A stretch of DNA of 64,000 bases from Polytrichum commune (GCA_950295325.1 OX485806.1:32366001-32430000), one strand, 5' to 3'; shown: positions 33,267 through 46,269, counted from the stretch's first letter. Made by a program: numbers and translations. The notes: generated by a model not told the origin, from the letters alone.

Positions 33267-36260
33267 TTCATGGAATCCTTCCATGAAAGTGTAATGTCAA
33301 ATGAAGCATGTACACCAAGTTTAGCTTTGTACAATTTGACTCTACAAATTTTCTTAAGAGCATACAGGGTTGCATTTTATTTGATGTAGGTGTAACATAT
33401 TGTTTGAGTCCTAAAATGTAGTGTGATAGCGATGAGGTCCTACAGGCTTCAAAGTTATGAGTCGTTCTTCCTGGCCTGGAAGGTTTGAGATGTTTATTGT
33501 AATGTGGAATAATTTGATTCAATTTTCTACCACATTCCATGTTGTAATTTGGGTGTAAACTATCCTCTGTTTATGTATTGAGTTACTTTCTTCAAAGATG
33601 GTTCTGATCCTTTTGTTCATAACATTGCTAAGACATTCTGATGTTGACCTTTTTGCTAAAAGTCACAGAAGTGGGGATCGGCAGTGTTCAATTCAATTCT
33701 CTTCTGCGAGTGCTTCATGTCCAGATAATGGTTACAACTACATCAACATTGTGGTGATTTGTAAGACTTGCAATAAGAATCAAAACAAAATGTGCACAGG
33801 GAGGGCAGTGACTCGCCTTAATCTTTTTGCTAGTCCTTGAATTTTGCTACATCTGCAAAGCATTTTGCAAATTATGTCTTTGCACAATGCAAAGCAAAGC
33901 AACGTAGGGTAAGCTAAGATGAGAGAATGAATATCGCGTAAACCTGAAACAGCATTAAAGTGGAAATACACCTCTAGTACAGTTACATGATTCCATGTTT
34001 CTGAACATCATAGAAGACAAATCGGTGATACGACTGAGGGTACAAATTTCATAAATCTTTTATAAGAAAGCAATTTACTTGTTATGCAATCTAACCTACA
34101 CGACCGGCATGGCTGTCACCTACACTGATTATCCCAATTAATGTGTGTTACTATTCGGAGTTAAGCAGTGCTATAACTATTTATTGAGAATGTAATATTT
34201 TACGAAGCAAAGTCATTTGTTTTCTATAATATCCGAACAACCTATCGACCTTTCGCTATATAAAAATTGAACTCCTGAGTAAGATGTTATTGCACTACAT
34301 AACTCCAAACAGTAGCACGCTCTAATTGGGATAATGAATGTAAGTTACATGGTTAACCCTCCTCTCTTTCCCTTTAGGTTAGTGAGTTAGGTCAACTATA
34401 TGTCTACTTATTCATTGTTTGTTATTGTTTTATGTAAGGTAGGCGACGCAATCCCAACCAATTAAGTAATTTAGCATATTTTTAATTCAAGTATGATCAC
34501 AGAAAATCAAAAAATATATATTATGTAGAAAGATAGAAATAAGAAGCAACACATATTTTTTCAGATTGTTTTTCGCAATAACCAAATTACCATGAATTTT
34601 GTGAGTGGATATTCTCTTCGTCCTATACTCGTGATATAGGCTACCTTCGTTCCAGTATCTGATTGGTTTCATAATCAAGATTGCTTGATTTATGGCACCA
34701 ATAATTGTGGCACCTAAATATGCTTGCAGTCTAAACCTAGATGTTAACTTAGCCACTAAGGTTGAGGAATCTATGACCGATAAAATAAGAGAGTTTGCAT
34801 TGTTTTAGCAAGTGTAATAGTGGAGAATTTATTTTCTTGTGAAGGGAAACAAAGTCTAAGGAGAATGCAGAATGTACCTTTTTCCCATGAATATGGAAAT
34901 TGCTACAAATTTCAAAGTGGTAAAGTTAGGGTAATACATAGTCGATGTATAGGTTAACCCATAACCGCTCATGTAAATGCTAATACTTGACTACGGTAGT
35001 TGTCAAAACTCTTATGAGGATAATCAATTACAAGCTCCCACCTAACTTGATGAACATTCTAACAAACTTCTAATAGCCATGTCCATAAGCCGTCAATTCC
35101 CAGTTCATAACCTCACCTAACTTGATGTTGTAATCAAATTATACATTGCCTCGACCACTAATTCATAACCTCACTTACCTTGTGTAATCAAATTAGTCAT
35201 TGAGATTGCATAATTAGCAACATTGGTCAATGGCAATGTTTCAAATGAGAATAGAAATCCAAGGAGATGATATGACACCCACACAAATGGCACCCAACAT
35301 AAAGTATATGTTACGGCTCATTGGCGAATGGGATTACGTCAAAAGTGAAAACTTATGGATAGTTACTTTTAGCTCCAATTTATCCCGTAATAGTTGGAAT
35401 CCACGAAGAAAAAAGGGATAACCCCAAAAGAAGTCTATGGTCTTCTAACTCTCATGGTGTGTGGGAGTATAGTATTGCTTCGAACGGGTGTGGACGAAGT
35501 GATTGGACATCAAGAAAAAACTATAGCCTTACGGTTGCCTCACAAGAAAATGAATTAGTTTAATGAATATTATCACCTCTGGGTGAGAACTATAATGTCG
35601 TTTCAAGTCACACTAAAATTGATTAATTAATATGAGATAATTGACTATTCCAAAGTGCCCTTGGTCTTGGTAAAGAAACTAAAATGGAATACTTTATGCA
35701 AAACTATTGTCGATGGATGTGCCTATGATTGAACAACACACAAGGTCCAATTCAACCCACTGTCAAATTATCGATTGGGTGAATAGAGTAAGGTGTGTGA
35801 CAATCACAAATGCATGTACTGAAGTCAAGAGAATTTCCCACACCCTTTGTTTGCATAAATGAATGATATGTTAGCCTAAATCCTAAACCATGTGAAATAA
35901 ACCTATAATTGCCCTGATTAAACTTATCTAAGACACCTAGAAGATACAAGATCGTCTTTTCAATCCTCCCTAATTTGTTTCTTGGGTTTCCCCTAATCTT
36001 ATCCAACATCTAAACTATAGGCCACTAGACTTCCATGTGTCCACAAAAGCACTTTTTAACCTACAAAGTAAAGACCAATTTTCGGAAAAATTGAATCCTA
36101 GTGTGCTCGAAATTGGGTCTCAGCCTGATTGAAATTACGATACCCTGCCGATGGGATCATTACATTAGAAAATGATGGCTTCATGGGTTTAGGGGACTCT
36201 ATATATTAAGATTTGGGGGTATCAGAAATGAGTCTGTCTGCTCTACTGCATGATTATCAT
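33267..36260. other. Gene-free AT-rich stretch with one MITE
   Basis: Apart from the MITE at 34123-34340, only minor repeats are seen, such as two diverged copies of 'ttcataacctcac' followed by 'aatcaaatta' near 35104 and 35162. The first few hundred bases are likely the 3' UTR of the small-protein gene. Confidence 0.55.
34123..34340. mobile_element. MITE family A, copy 2
   Basis: 218 bp. The left end, CACTGATTATCCCAATTA, pairs with the right end TCTAATTGGGATAATGAATG, and the inverted match continues for about 55 bp ('gtgttactattcggagttaagcag' versus 'gtgctactgtttggagttatgtag'). Its reverse complement aligns closely with 46270-46486 across the interior as well. Confidence 0.85.
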
Positions 36261-36271
36261 CACACAAGGTA

Positions 36272-36620
36272 GTTGCTTTATTGACTTACAACCAAACAAA
36301 ACAACATAGTGCAACAATTATAAGATTATGAATGAATCCAACGAAACCTCTTCCAGAACATGCCACTATTCACATTCCTCGCATTTCATACAAAAGCAGT
36401 ACTAAAAAGCAACCACAGCACAGCACCTAAACAGGCACAAGGCGACCGTCAGCAAGGGATGCAAAGTGGTGGCATGTTGATCAGAGGTACAAGTATAGGG
36501 CAGGAGGGCTGCCACAATTTCTCTTTATTCACTTACAGCCAAACAATATAATAGAGTGCAACAACTATAAGACTCTAAAAGAATCTGAAGAAGCTTTGTC
36601 CTCGTAGCATGTTGAATATG
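36272..36620 (-). repeat. Duplicated 3'-end block with repeated AATAAA signals
   Basis: 36272-36350 and 36520-36610 share 'ctttatt.acttaca.ccaaaca' and 'agtgcaacaa.tataaga', offset about 246 bp. On the minus strand each copy contains an AATAAAG just beyond the likely 3' UTR of the gene at 37084-42871, so it may supply two poly(A) sites. Confidence 0.55.
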
Positions 36621-37083
36621 TACAACAACAGCACTGACAATATATACAGCATGTGTACTTCAAACCTGTGGCTGCCCTTTCCATTTCTCCCATAAAAATG
36701 GGTCTTACAATTCAAATAGCTATGTGAATTTTTTGCTGCTTGTACAAGCGATCAGGTCATCAACCCGTCCATAGTTCCTTCCAAGAAACAAGCTCTCCCA
36801 GGCTCGGTTTGCAGCATCTCCTTTGGCCTTGTAACACTCAAATTTCAAGCAGAAGCTTGGCAAACTTTCTCAAGTCAGTAAGGGTTACAACTGAACCCCT
36901 GTTGTCTGACTGGTGTATCAACTAGTTGCAATACCTCAACCCTGCTAGACAATAACTCCGACTGAACCGAAAGTCTTGTACTATTAAACAAATCATTTGC
37001 AAGATGAAAAGATATTGCCTGGGTTTGTTGATGACTCTACAGATCTTGTTACACCATGAACATTTGGCATCCAACCCAGGCCC

Positions 37084-40000
37084 TCACATAGATTCTGTCT
37101 TTAAATCTCCAAAGTCAATATCATCATCTGCACATGACCATATAGAAACTGACCGAGTTACACCCTGAATATACCCAATGTGTCAATAAAGAGTATATTT
37201 GCTCAGATGACCTCCAGAGGTTAAAATTTAAGTTTATTTACTTATTAATAATGATGAAGCTAAAATTGTTCAGGACCAAATCACAAATAAGTAGAAGTGG
37301 AGGTGCAAGGCAAAACGCAACAACCAAAAACCTACCAAGGGCGTCTTTATCCGGTGACCGCAGAAAAGCATCCGGTGTCAAGAATGGTGACCCTGAGTAG
37401 CTTCCCAAAGGGCCCAAATCTAGGTCACCTGAAAAAAGCATTAGTCAAGGAAGAAACGAATGACCAGCACAGGGTGTTCAAGGCAGTGAGCTAGACAAAA
37501 GTAGGCAAACCGTCTTGAAGAGTCACTTGTTGTTCTCACTTTCTACCAAGTACTTGCCTACTCTCAAGCAAGGTCCAAAGCCAAAACATAGTTTCAGAGT
37601 AACCTCTTACATGCATTGGAGGACCCCAGACCATACATCGAGGGCTTGGGGCCCATGCATACAGAATCCCAAGCCCCTCATGAACAGCTTACATAATTGT
37701 TATACAGGGCCAGAATCTGCAGTATAAATTGCTCCGTTTTGACCAGATGAACACTATTAACAGGAGGGAGAACATCTAATCCACATGCCTGGGATACATT
37801 CAAGACAATAACGTTCACCTTTTTCTAAATGGGACATTCTGCGGGGAAGGAAGTCCAGGTTGCTAAATGAGAGAAGATTTGTAACTCCTTTACACAGTTT
37901 CAGAGCATTAGAGTCATTCTCTATAACTGTTGGTCGTGAGTTGATTGTTACATCTTTTCCATAGAACATCTTCGATGTTTGGTGAGCTTTTGGTGCATGC
38001 TTCGAGGGTAGTGAGGAGCTTTGAACAAAGGACATTCTATATCAGTTCATTGAAGGTTAAACTCATTTTGGCATGCTAAGATGTGCTAAAACGTGTTTGG
38101 CCCTAAATGAACCCAAATAGGTCACCACTGTTGGTATGTGTCTCCGCATACAAAGCCATCATATGAATTTTCAACCATGTTCTTTGCCCCCACTAAGAAA
38201 AGGCACATGATTCCACTGAAGGCTTGAGGTAGGTGAACTGAAACTAACCTGTACTGTTGGTGAGCTCAGCTGTCAAGTCTGACAGACTGAAATTGCGCGG
38301 AAGCTGCCCAAGAGATCCAAGAGACTCTCGATGGCTGTTCACATCTGCATCATGCGAACCCATGGCCATACCTCCCATTCCATTCTGCTGGTGGTGGTGG
38401 TGGTGATGGTGGTGGTGGTGATGGTGTCCATCATGCGATGCGTATGGAGTGTCGAGGCCAATGGACGTTGGCAAAACCATCCCCATTCCAGACATGTCTG
38501 CATGGCCCATGTTCCCAAATGGAAATGACCCACCTGCCATGCCCCCTGGGGTGGAACCCATGGAGCCCAATGAAATGTCACTCCCACCAGAGGAGTTTGA
38601 TGAAGGTAAGGTCATAGACATGTCCACCAAGCCACTGATGCAAAAACAAAACACAAAAATAAACCACCCCAATAAAGGCCTTCAGAGTTTGTGGAAAACC
38701 TGGTAATTACCCTAAAACATCAATATTGATGTCAAAGAACCCACCCATGAGTATCAAAATTGTAATACTAGTCAAATTTTGATATATGGTGGGTATGTCA
38801 AGGTGAGAGAATCTTGGTATACCCTAGTCATTATTTGGGTCAATACCATTTTACACCATAGTGATACTAGGGTGATTTTGCCTAGGCTTGTAGGTTCTTT
38901 GGATGGTATATAGACCCCAAATCGTATCGAAAACAAAAACACCGTCAAATATCCATACCTTACTGGTATGGAAAAAAAGTGAAAATCCTCATTGTAGACA
39001 CCCGAATGGTATCAAAAAAAAACATACCAGACCAGCACTGGTTGGAACCCCCAATTCAGGTGAAATGAAGGGGAGGCATTTGACTCGGTCTCGAAGGTGC
39101 TCTCGAAAGTTTGACAAGGAGTTCATTTTTATATAACTATCTCTTGGCCAAAGTCAAACACCTCCCATTCGTGTGGGGTTCCAACACCACTTGAACGCTC
39201 CTTAAAGCATTCTACAATGTCAAAACTGGGGCGAAAATCCCCTTACCAAATAAGAGCTTTTGAGAAACTTTAAAGACAACTCTGTTGACACAAAACTCCT
39301 TGAAAGGAAGGCACAGGCTCCAACCAATAAGACATGAACTTTACGTCTTGGAGGCCCTCATCAGCTATGTGGAAATCAGAAAACATAGTGTCGAACACTC
39401 TGCATTGCAAGGAAACAACTTTACATTGACACAAAGGTTCAAGAAAGAGACAGGGATGGACTCCGACCAATAAGACATCAAATTGGTATTGACTCTCTTA
39501 CTTGGAGCCATCGTTTTCGTGAGAGTGGTAGCTGTCAGGCATAGCAGGGCTGCCATTCATGAGTGGGGAGGATGGTGGAAGCATGACACCCATGGGAGCC
39601 ATATGTGGATGACCAGCTGCCACCTGGCCCCCAGATGCCTGCATTGGATAACCCATTGGAGTATGGTGCACTGCAATCCAGATGCAACACAAGCACGTTA
39701 CAGCAAGGTAGATGGGTCTTAAATGGTCACTTTTCCCAAATAGCTATAACAATCTGCAAGTCTAGAGGAATTTTTGTGGCACAAACCACCCAACCATGAG
39801 CTCTGGAGAGGAGGCTTGAGAGCAAACAATGTGAGGAACAAAGAATGAAAGGATGCATGCATGTTGTCCTCCTCTCCACTTCTATAGCTCTCCCCGTGCC
39901 TCAAAGAACTAAAGACCTCTATATCTTATCTTAGTTCCATTTACACATAAGCTTGCAAATGATATATGCATTATCTTGAGAGTGGAGTTCTAGTTCATCT

Positions 40001-41779
40001 GACTAGAATTCTTAGTGTGGTCCCCTTTACAAAGGCTTTACACATTACACTGGCCCACTTCTTCTAGGATATGAAACATGTGATTATTAGTGCAAGATGG
40101 TTAGCAAATTCAAATCAAGGCCGTAGCCACTTTCCTCATGATTTTTGGAGCTCACATGAATTTCTTATTCATTATCAAAGTGAAGATTCTCGTGTTCACT
40201 ACATGGTGATACAGTCCCATCCGTCCCCCCCCCCCCCCCCCCCGAGTGCACCACTGATACTATGACATCACTGTTTGTCACCTAAAAAGAATTGGCACCA
40301 AGCCCATCCAGTGATTTTGAGATTTTCAATTTCAAATTAATTTCCATTGACAAAATTAATATGTCATGGCAGAAACCATACTTGGAGCAGGATGCATGCC
40401 ATTCTGCATTGGAGGGGCTGCCGGTGGTATCAAGCGCATCTTGTGCATTAGTTGGACCTGCTGCTCTAGCAAGTGGTTGAAGAGAACAATTTGCTTCTTG
40501 AGCTTAAGTCTTGTGTAATAAGCTTTGAAGAACTCTGGGTTTTGCTCCTCAAGCTTTTGCCACACTGCACAATGTCCATTAAAAAGCAGCCAGGAATAAC
40601 ACAGGCCCATGTCAAAAAGTACCACTTTTCCTCACTTTACTTAGAAGTTACAAATCAGGTGATTACAACAAAGTTATCCTCTAACTCAACATGACTTTTA
40701 CTTAAGGGTTGGTAGTTTTGCATACATCAACACCTTCCATGTTTGGTACGTTTTCAGTGCATGCTTGGAGGTGCTGTGGAGATTTGTTTCAACAAAGAAC
40801 ATTCTATATCAGTACATTGAGGGTCAAACTCAATTTGGCATGCAAGAGATGCTAAAATGAGCCTGGCCCTCACATGAAAGGAAATAGGTTGCTCTTCATT
40901 CAAAGTCAAACACTACCTCCATGCACACCCCAAGTGGAAAGGCATTATTGATGTTGCATGCAAAACAACCAATAGAAAATCATAGGGGACCAACTCCCGA
41001 CGAAAAGTCCCATTGAGTTAGAGGATAACCTAATAGAAAGGAGAAAACTAACCAACATGTAATGAAGATGTAATCACATGAACATGATAGGCTAAACCAT
41101 GAACTTACCAAGGCTAGTAAACCCAGGCTCGATCTTGGCTTGATACTGCAAAGTAGTGATAACCTCACTTTGATTCATGTATAGTTGGAGGCATCTCTCT
41201 ATCAAGTTTTGGACCTGCATCCACCATAACACCAGTTGATCCTAATTTACAAGTAGGAAATTAAATTCAAATTAAAAAAATGAGAAAATCATATCAGGAT
41301 GCATCCAAAGTGGCGCACAAAACCCATAAAGAATAGTATACCCAAATCAAACACCTACTAAAGCACATGCAATTCAACATACTACTGTAGCAGGAGGCAC
41401 CTTCTACTGTCAAGCTCTTGGTATGTCTTTGAAATTGTGACAAAATATTCATATCAAGACAGTCCATAAACATTCCAGATTTTGATTATTCTAGAGTGCA
41501 TTGAGTCAGACCAGCTGAATATCTTCACATGATATTTTCCGGCCTTCATTGTTAGAACCAGGTGCGGAACTTGGATTCGAAGAGTGGGAAGGTGGCTTGG
41601 TAGAGCCATGTTGTGCTTGTGGTTGGTGATTGTGTTGAATCTGTTGTTGCTGCTGCTGCTGCTGTTGCTGTTGCTGCTGCTGCTGCTGTTGCTGTTGCTG
41701 CTGCTGCTGCTGTTGCTGTTGCTGCTGCTGTTGCTGTTGTTGTTGTTGTTGCTGCTTCTGTTGTTGATGTTGTTGATGC

Positions 41780-41833
<54 letters not shown>

Positions 41834-42871
41834 TGTTGTAGCTGTTGTAGCTGTGGTTTTTGATCTTGACCTTGACCTTGACCTTGTTGAGATGGAGGAG
41901 AGGATGTAGTAGAAGTTGTAATCTACCACAAAACGAATGACTTGGTGAGTTCCAGAAAGAAAGACAACTCCGACATTGCCACCAGCTTGATTTATGGTAT
42001 TGCTTCATTTCTGAGTAGATCTAAGTCTACATGTAATCCTGAAACGCGCATTACAGGAACCAGAGGGGCCCCAAAGACTAATGCCTCCATTCAAAGGTGA
42101 ACACCTTGAACAGTCACAGACAAGCCAGCCAGTACCTATCTCCCCCAAGGGCAAGCCCCAAGGTTGGTTGAAAATATTCAGTTCACCCAGATACCCCCAC
42201 AATGATTGGATGGACCATAGATGGTAGGGTGCACCAGAAATTAAGTGCTAAGAAGGTCACCCATCCGAATACTATTCTGGCCTTAGGCGGCTTCACCTCG
42301 GAATTCCCATAGGATCCGGGTTGAGGCCATGAGTTTAAGGCACCCTGGTGAGTTTTATAGAGACTATCCACTAAAGAATAAGGCTCTTTTATGCCTGAAT
42401 CTTGCAGTTATGATAACAGGAAATACTTCAAATCTTTTGGTATTCCAATCTTCCACTGTTTTACAAAGAGACAGGAACATTCTGCAGTGCAACTCTTCCC
42501 AGAAGGTATACACAAGCATACCCTAAACCGAAATACCAGACTCTTACGAGCTCAAGTAACTTAGTGCAAAACGAGTTCAGATTTCTTGATGGGAATCAGC
42601 TTGAGAAGTTCATTCCTGCGATTCCAACAAAAGTCTCAACACCTCGACTCCCCTAGTTTGCAGCATCTGTCTCTCAACACTCCGATCTTCCATTTCCGAA
42701 ACTAAGTGGATCCATACTTATATTTGTATCCAGAACACAGCATCCAAAAAGCTTTGGAAGATTACTGTGAATGTTGAAGAAATAGATTCCACAAAAACAA
42801 ATCACAAAGATAGGAATGTAAACCTCGGGTTTCACGTCCACTATCGCACTTTCCTCAGCCATGCTGCTCAT
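37084..42871 (-). CDS. Conserved plant protein with poly-Gln and poly-His tracts, function unknown
   Basis: Eight exons on the minus strand join in frame to 479 aa: 42824-42871, 41512-41922, 41109-41214, 40382-40564, 39502-39670, 38249-38634, 37336-37428, 37084-37127. Exon 1 encodes MSSMAEESAIVDVKPE. Residues 40-110 are a Gln tract (66 of 71). From about 147 to 235 lies a conserved helical domain (ISCEDIQLVQNLIERCLQL, IEPGFTSLVWQKLEEQNPEF, RLKLKKQIVLFNHLLEQQ). The C-terminal half is Met/Gly/Pro-rich with a 12-His run, then SLSDLTAEL, LGPLGSYSGSPFL and a short acidic end DDDIDFGDLK. I recall similar uncharacterised plant proteins with this domain and ending but cannot give a name. The Q-rich, acidic-tailed layout suggests a nuclear transcription-related role, which is inference. 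The frame is open upstream of the chosen ATG to another Met at 42970. Exon 2 uses a non-consensus donor, CTG/GTCTGA. Confidence 0.85.
37970..38130 (+). repeat. Intronic repeat shared with 40731-40895
   Basis: Located in intron 6 of the poly-Gln gene. It shares 'tgcatgctt.gaggt', 'caaa.aacattctatatcagt.cattga', 'aaactca.tttggcatgc' and 'ggccct' with the block in intron 3. Confidence 0.7.
39706..40260 (+). repeat. Dispersed repeat R1, forward copy with C tract
   Basis: This begins 'aggtagatgggtcttaaatgg' and continues with 'cttcttctaggatatgaaac', 'ggccgtagccactttcctca' and 'tcattatcaaagtga', ending in a pure C run at about 40225-40243. It lies in intron 4 of the poly-Gln gene and aligns with 25317-25690 and 46547-46895. 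Confidence 0.7.
40731..40895 (+). repeat. Intronic repeat shared with 37970-38130
   Basis: This is the second copy of the block described at 37970-38130, in the same orientation, inside another intron of the same gene. Confidence 0.7.
41641..41853 (-). repeat. CAG/CAA repeat encoding a 71-residue Gln-rich tract
   Basis: 71 codons, 66 of them Gln, with one Lys, two His and two Leu interruptions. CAG and CAA are mixed, so it is not a pure triplet microsatellite and should be more stable. It lies in exon 2 of the gene at 37084-42871. Long Leu and Val frames on the plus strand are its shadow. Confidence 0.95.
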
Positions 42872-43399
42872 TTGCTCACACGTACATTCTCTGCCTCTGC
42901 ATTCAACAATTTCGGCCGGTTGAGAAAAAAATCCAGGAACCCTTTCCTCAACCATTTCACAAGAAAACAAGATTCAACATTGGCTAATTTTTAATAATTA
43001 AATTAAAATTAAAATTAAATAAGCTATCTCCAGAATAGTTTTTCATATATGAAACAAAATCCCATTCATATAAAGGTAGAGCGTTAGGGGTGTGGTTTCA
43101 GCCTCTATATCTCGATGGCTTCTTCTTACTAAAGATGTCAACAATTCAGACAGACCCTTTCCCTTACCCATTTCATAAGAAACAAAGATTCACCGTTTGC
43201 AAAGAATACCGATATCACATCACTCGAAAATAGTATTCTGAGATGAACAACATCCCATTCTTGTAAAGGTAGAGTATTAGGTATATGGTTTTAACCTCTA
43301 AAGCTCGACGCCTTCTTCTTTCCAACAATGTCAACAATAATTCGGCCAGATCCTCAGCTGCCCTGCATTTCAAGTCCGCAAGACTAACCTTGGGTCAAA

Positions 43400-43960
43400 C
43401 CCGAAATTTTTTCCTCTTTTTTTTAATTTTTTAAAAAGGACTAAAATCCATTTCTCGCAAACCTCCTTGTTGGATTCATGTCATCAAGCTAGAGAAGAGA
43501 ACTCGTGTGAGAATTCCAATGGGAAAGGGAGACAGAAAAGTGGGTTTAGCACCCTAACACCGCAGGGAAACCCTAACACAAGCTCAAATCACTCAAAACA
43601 ACGTCCACCACAAAACGAGCACAAAATGAACCGACCCGACCCTAACCGAAGCAGGAGGTTGGTGTAGTCAGTGGCTTAGAAAAGCGAAGAATTTTGCAGG
43701 GGAAAAGCAGAATTGGGGTGCGAAACAGAACCTGTTGGCGAGGTTTGCAGAGAGAGATCCCTTGTGTTCGCGCCAGAAAAGGAATCGGAACAAAGCACAA
43801 AAGGGCGCAAGTTGAGGAGGACCTCCGAATGAGGCATCTCGCGGAAGGAAGAAAGGGAGGAAGGGAGCAAGTTGTGCGCACGTGAACCCCAAATCTTTAC
43901 CTTCCTTGGAAGTGCCGAACTTACATGAATTTTCTTCGCCAAAAACTTAAGTGCGGATGA
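43400..43960 (-). promoter_or_regulatory. Probable 5' leader/promoter of the poly-Gln gene
   Basis: A GC-richer block with aaaccctaa-type telo-box motifs on the plus strand near 43560-43580 and a G-box CACGTG at 43879-43884. Long overlapping ORFs on both strands reflect low stop density rather than a gene. It may hold a non-coding first exon; the transcription start is not determined. Confidence 0.35.
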
Positions 43961-44520
43961 GTCGGAACCGAAAACCATTACTTTACTCACCTTTAACTTG
44001 CTCAACCCCTAAATGCCCAAGAAGCCCAAAAGTGGTTGCGAGCGTCTCTCAAGGATACATCTCTCAAGCCAAATTTTTCTTTTCTTAATTCTTGCACCTC
44101 CACATAATAAAGTTCTGCCCCATTCAGAGCAAACAAATCGAGATTTTATGTCAATAACTCAACTCCAACATTTGGACCTTGAAGTGGTTGGAATCCTTCA
44201 TATTCTTTCTTTGTTACAAAATGAAGTATTTTTGGAATGTAACAATGTCAATGACATGATTCTTTTTGGCTTTCCTATCAAATTAAGTTACTCAAACTTT
44301 TAGCCAATCGTTTCAAAGATGAAGAGATTTCGATAGATTTTTGAAGTTTTAATTATTTGATGATGGAAAATGCTTGTAAAATGATTTGGTGGAGAACATG
44401 GAAAAAACGAACCAAATAACACCCACATACCTTACACACAAACTCGGTTGGCCTCAAGCTCAAGCCTTCGTTCAAGCAAGTGTGGTGGTGGGCCTTGAAG
44501 CTAAAAGAATATGAGTCATA
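43961..44520. other. Non-coding stretch
   Basis: No supported gene. An ORF at 44013-44303 (+) lacks recognisable features. Confidence 0.5.
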
Positions 44521-44586
44521 ACTAATAACTAGGTCCTCCACTATCTAGTCCTAATAGTGTAGGCCACACTAATTCTTTTGAATCCA

Positions 44587-45880
44587 CATTAATTGTCATC
44601 GTGAGAATTAATGTGGACCATGTTAATGTCAACCCATGTCAAATCTCTAGTTTATAATTAGTGTGGGTCACACTAATTGTTTTTTTTGGGGGGGGGGGAG
44701 ATTGATGTGGATGGCTCTTTTATGCTATGTTAATTTTGTCCTTTGATTTCTATTCAAGGTGTTTGGTTGGAAGACTTAGCGAAAGACTCTTGGGTCATTG
44801 GCCCACATTATTTTCATCTTGAGCAAATAACATACCATTACTCACTTCTCTGGGACTGATAATCTCCCAAAGATTAAGCCCGTTTTTGTTTTGGGTGTCT
44901 CAAGCCACATGTTGCTTGTTGTCTAATAGCCATCACCAACATCTACTAATTCATAATTATTGAAACAGGGTCGCTTAACTTGTGTGGGCCAATCCAGTGT
45001 CTCCATTCAATTTTACCATATTATTAAAATCGCAACTTACATGTCATGCAAGCCCTAGGGATTCATGCTTATCCTTTGGGGGGTCCACTACTATCAACCT
45101 CTCCTCCTCCCTCCGTTTTATAAAGGGAGTGGAAGTGAGAGGTTGAGTAATGTTATGAATCACTATAGCCCATTTTAATATCCATCCATACTAGTGACAT
45201 TATTTAATGTACTAAGTGCTAGTCCAATTAAGGTTTTATTGACAAAACCATAAGGTGATGGAGCTTTGTCTCAAGGTTGGTTCCTCTTTTCGATCGATTT
45301 TCAGTTTGACAGGCCTAGATTTGAACTTGTTACTTGAAAGAAAAAAAAATACAATGAACATATTTGGCTTGCATATTGGCAATCTGCCAACAATGACTAA
45401 ACACTACTCCAGCATATTACTCCAACGATGACACCTTTGTAACGTGTTACTCTTTCACAAGATTTGCAAAGCTCCCATCAAGACAAGTGACTAGATGATT
45501 GGAAGCATAGGGTCGTTGCGGAGAGTCAAACCCTCTCCCTCGTGTGTTCAACCATGAGGTCCAACTCAATAGTTAGTCATGATAGTGTGAATGAAAATTC
45601 AAGTGGAGATAGTTCATTGAGGCCACACTAATTGTCTTGCCTTGATGGAAATAATGTGGGCTCAAGATAAACATGGGTCTTTCCCAAAGTATTCATAGAG
45701 ACTTCCAACCAACACCCCACATCCTTACATCAAAGACAAAAGTAACATAAAATAAAATAGTCACCCACATTGATTTTCCAAAAAGAAAGAAAATTACTAT
45801 GACCCACACAAATTATAACTACAGATTTGGCATGGGTCGATAACCAACATTGCCCACATTAATTCTCATAATGTGTCCAA
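44587..45880. mobile_element. Inverted-repeat (foldback-like) element of ~1.3 kb
   Basis: The left arm, about 44587-44826, matches the reverse complement of about 45640-45880. Shared landmarks include 'gagaattaatgtgg', 'aacccatgtcaaatct', 'gtgtgggtca', 'tgttaattttgtc', 'gttggttggaag' and 'cccacattatttt'. The arms are about 240 bp and the roughly 800-bp interior has no long ORF. A G run follows a T run inside the left arm (44682-44699). Termini and target duplications could not be fixed. Confidence 0.7.
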
Positions 45881-45974
45881 AGGAGCCATTTCAATCCAAG
45901 ATATATTGAGAGTTTGTCATGAATTGTTATGAATTGTGAAAGAGATAATGAGCCATAAAGAAGCCATATAGGTC

Positions 45975-46110
45975 ACCCCCCCCCCCACACCATTACATTG
46001 ATTATTGAAGCAAGAATGATTAACAAATTTTGAGCACATAGTCCAATATGTTTTTTAGATCTGCACCCAACTACATGCCACTCAAATATAGGTGTCCAAT
46101 TAAGCAATGA
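45975..46110 (+). repeat. Partial R1 copy with C tract
   Basis: It starts at a C run at about 45977-45989, then carries 'attgattattgaagcaagaatgat', 'gcacatagtccaat', 'atgccactcaaatataggtg'. This matches the half of R1 that follows the C run in other copies. Confidence 0.55.
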
Positions 46111-46269
46111 AACCAAATTAGGCCCTCGCTTACCTTGTGTCATGGAGCGGTGATTTTAGAATCGGCAAAAATGGGAATTTTATGCTCAAGTCCCTATCCT
46201 CTGTGGGAAATATATTGTGCACCCAAATCCTAACAAGAACATTTTTTTATCTATTTGTAACCAAATCTA

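Noticed and set aside
41584-41909. Long poly-Leu and poly-Val/Ala ORFs on the plus strand
   Set aside because: They are the antisense shadow of the CAG/CAA tract in the minus-strand gene.
41454-42008. 184-aa minus-strand ORF rich in Asn/Ser
   Set aside because: It is an alternative frame of the Gln-coding exon; the Gln frame joins correctly to the neighbouring exons.
43642-44005. Overlapping minus-strand ORFs of 74-109 aa
   Set aside because: Several frames on both strands are open at once in a GC-richer leader; no motif or splice context favours a protein.
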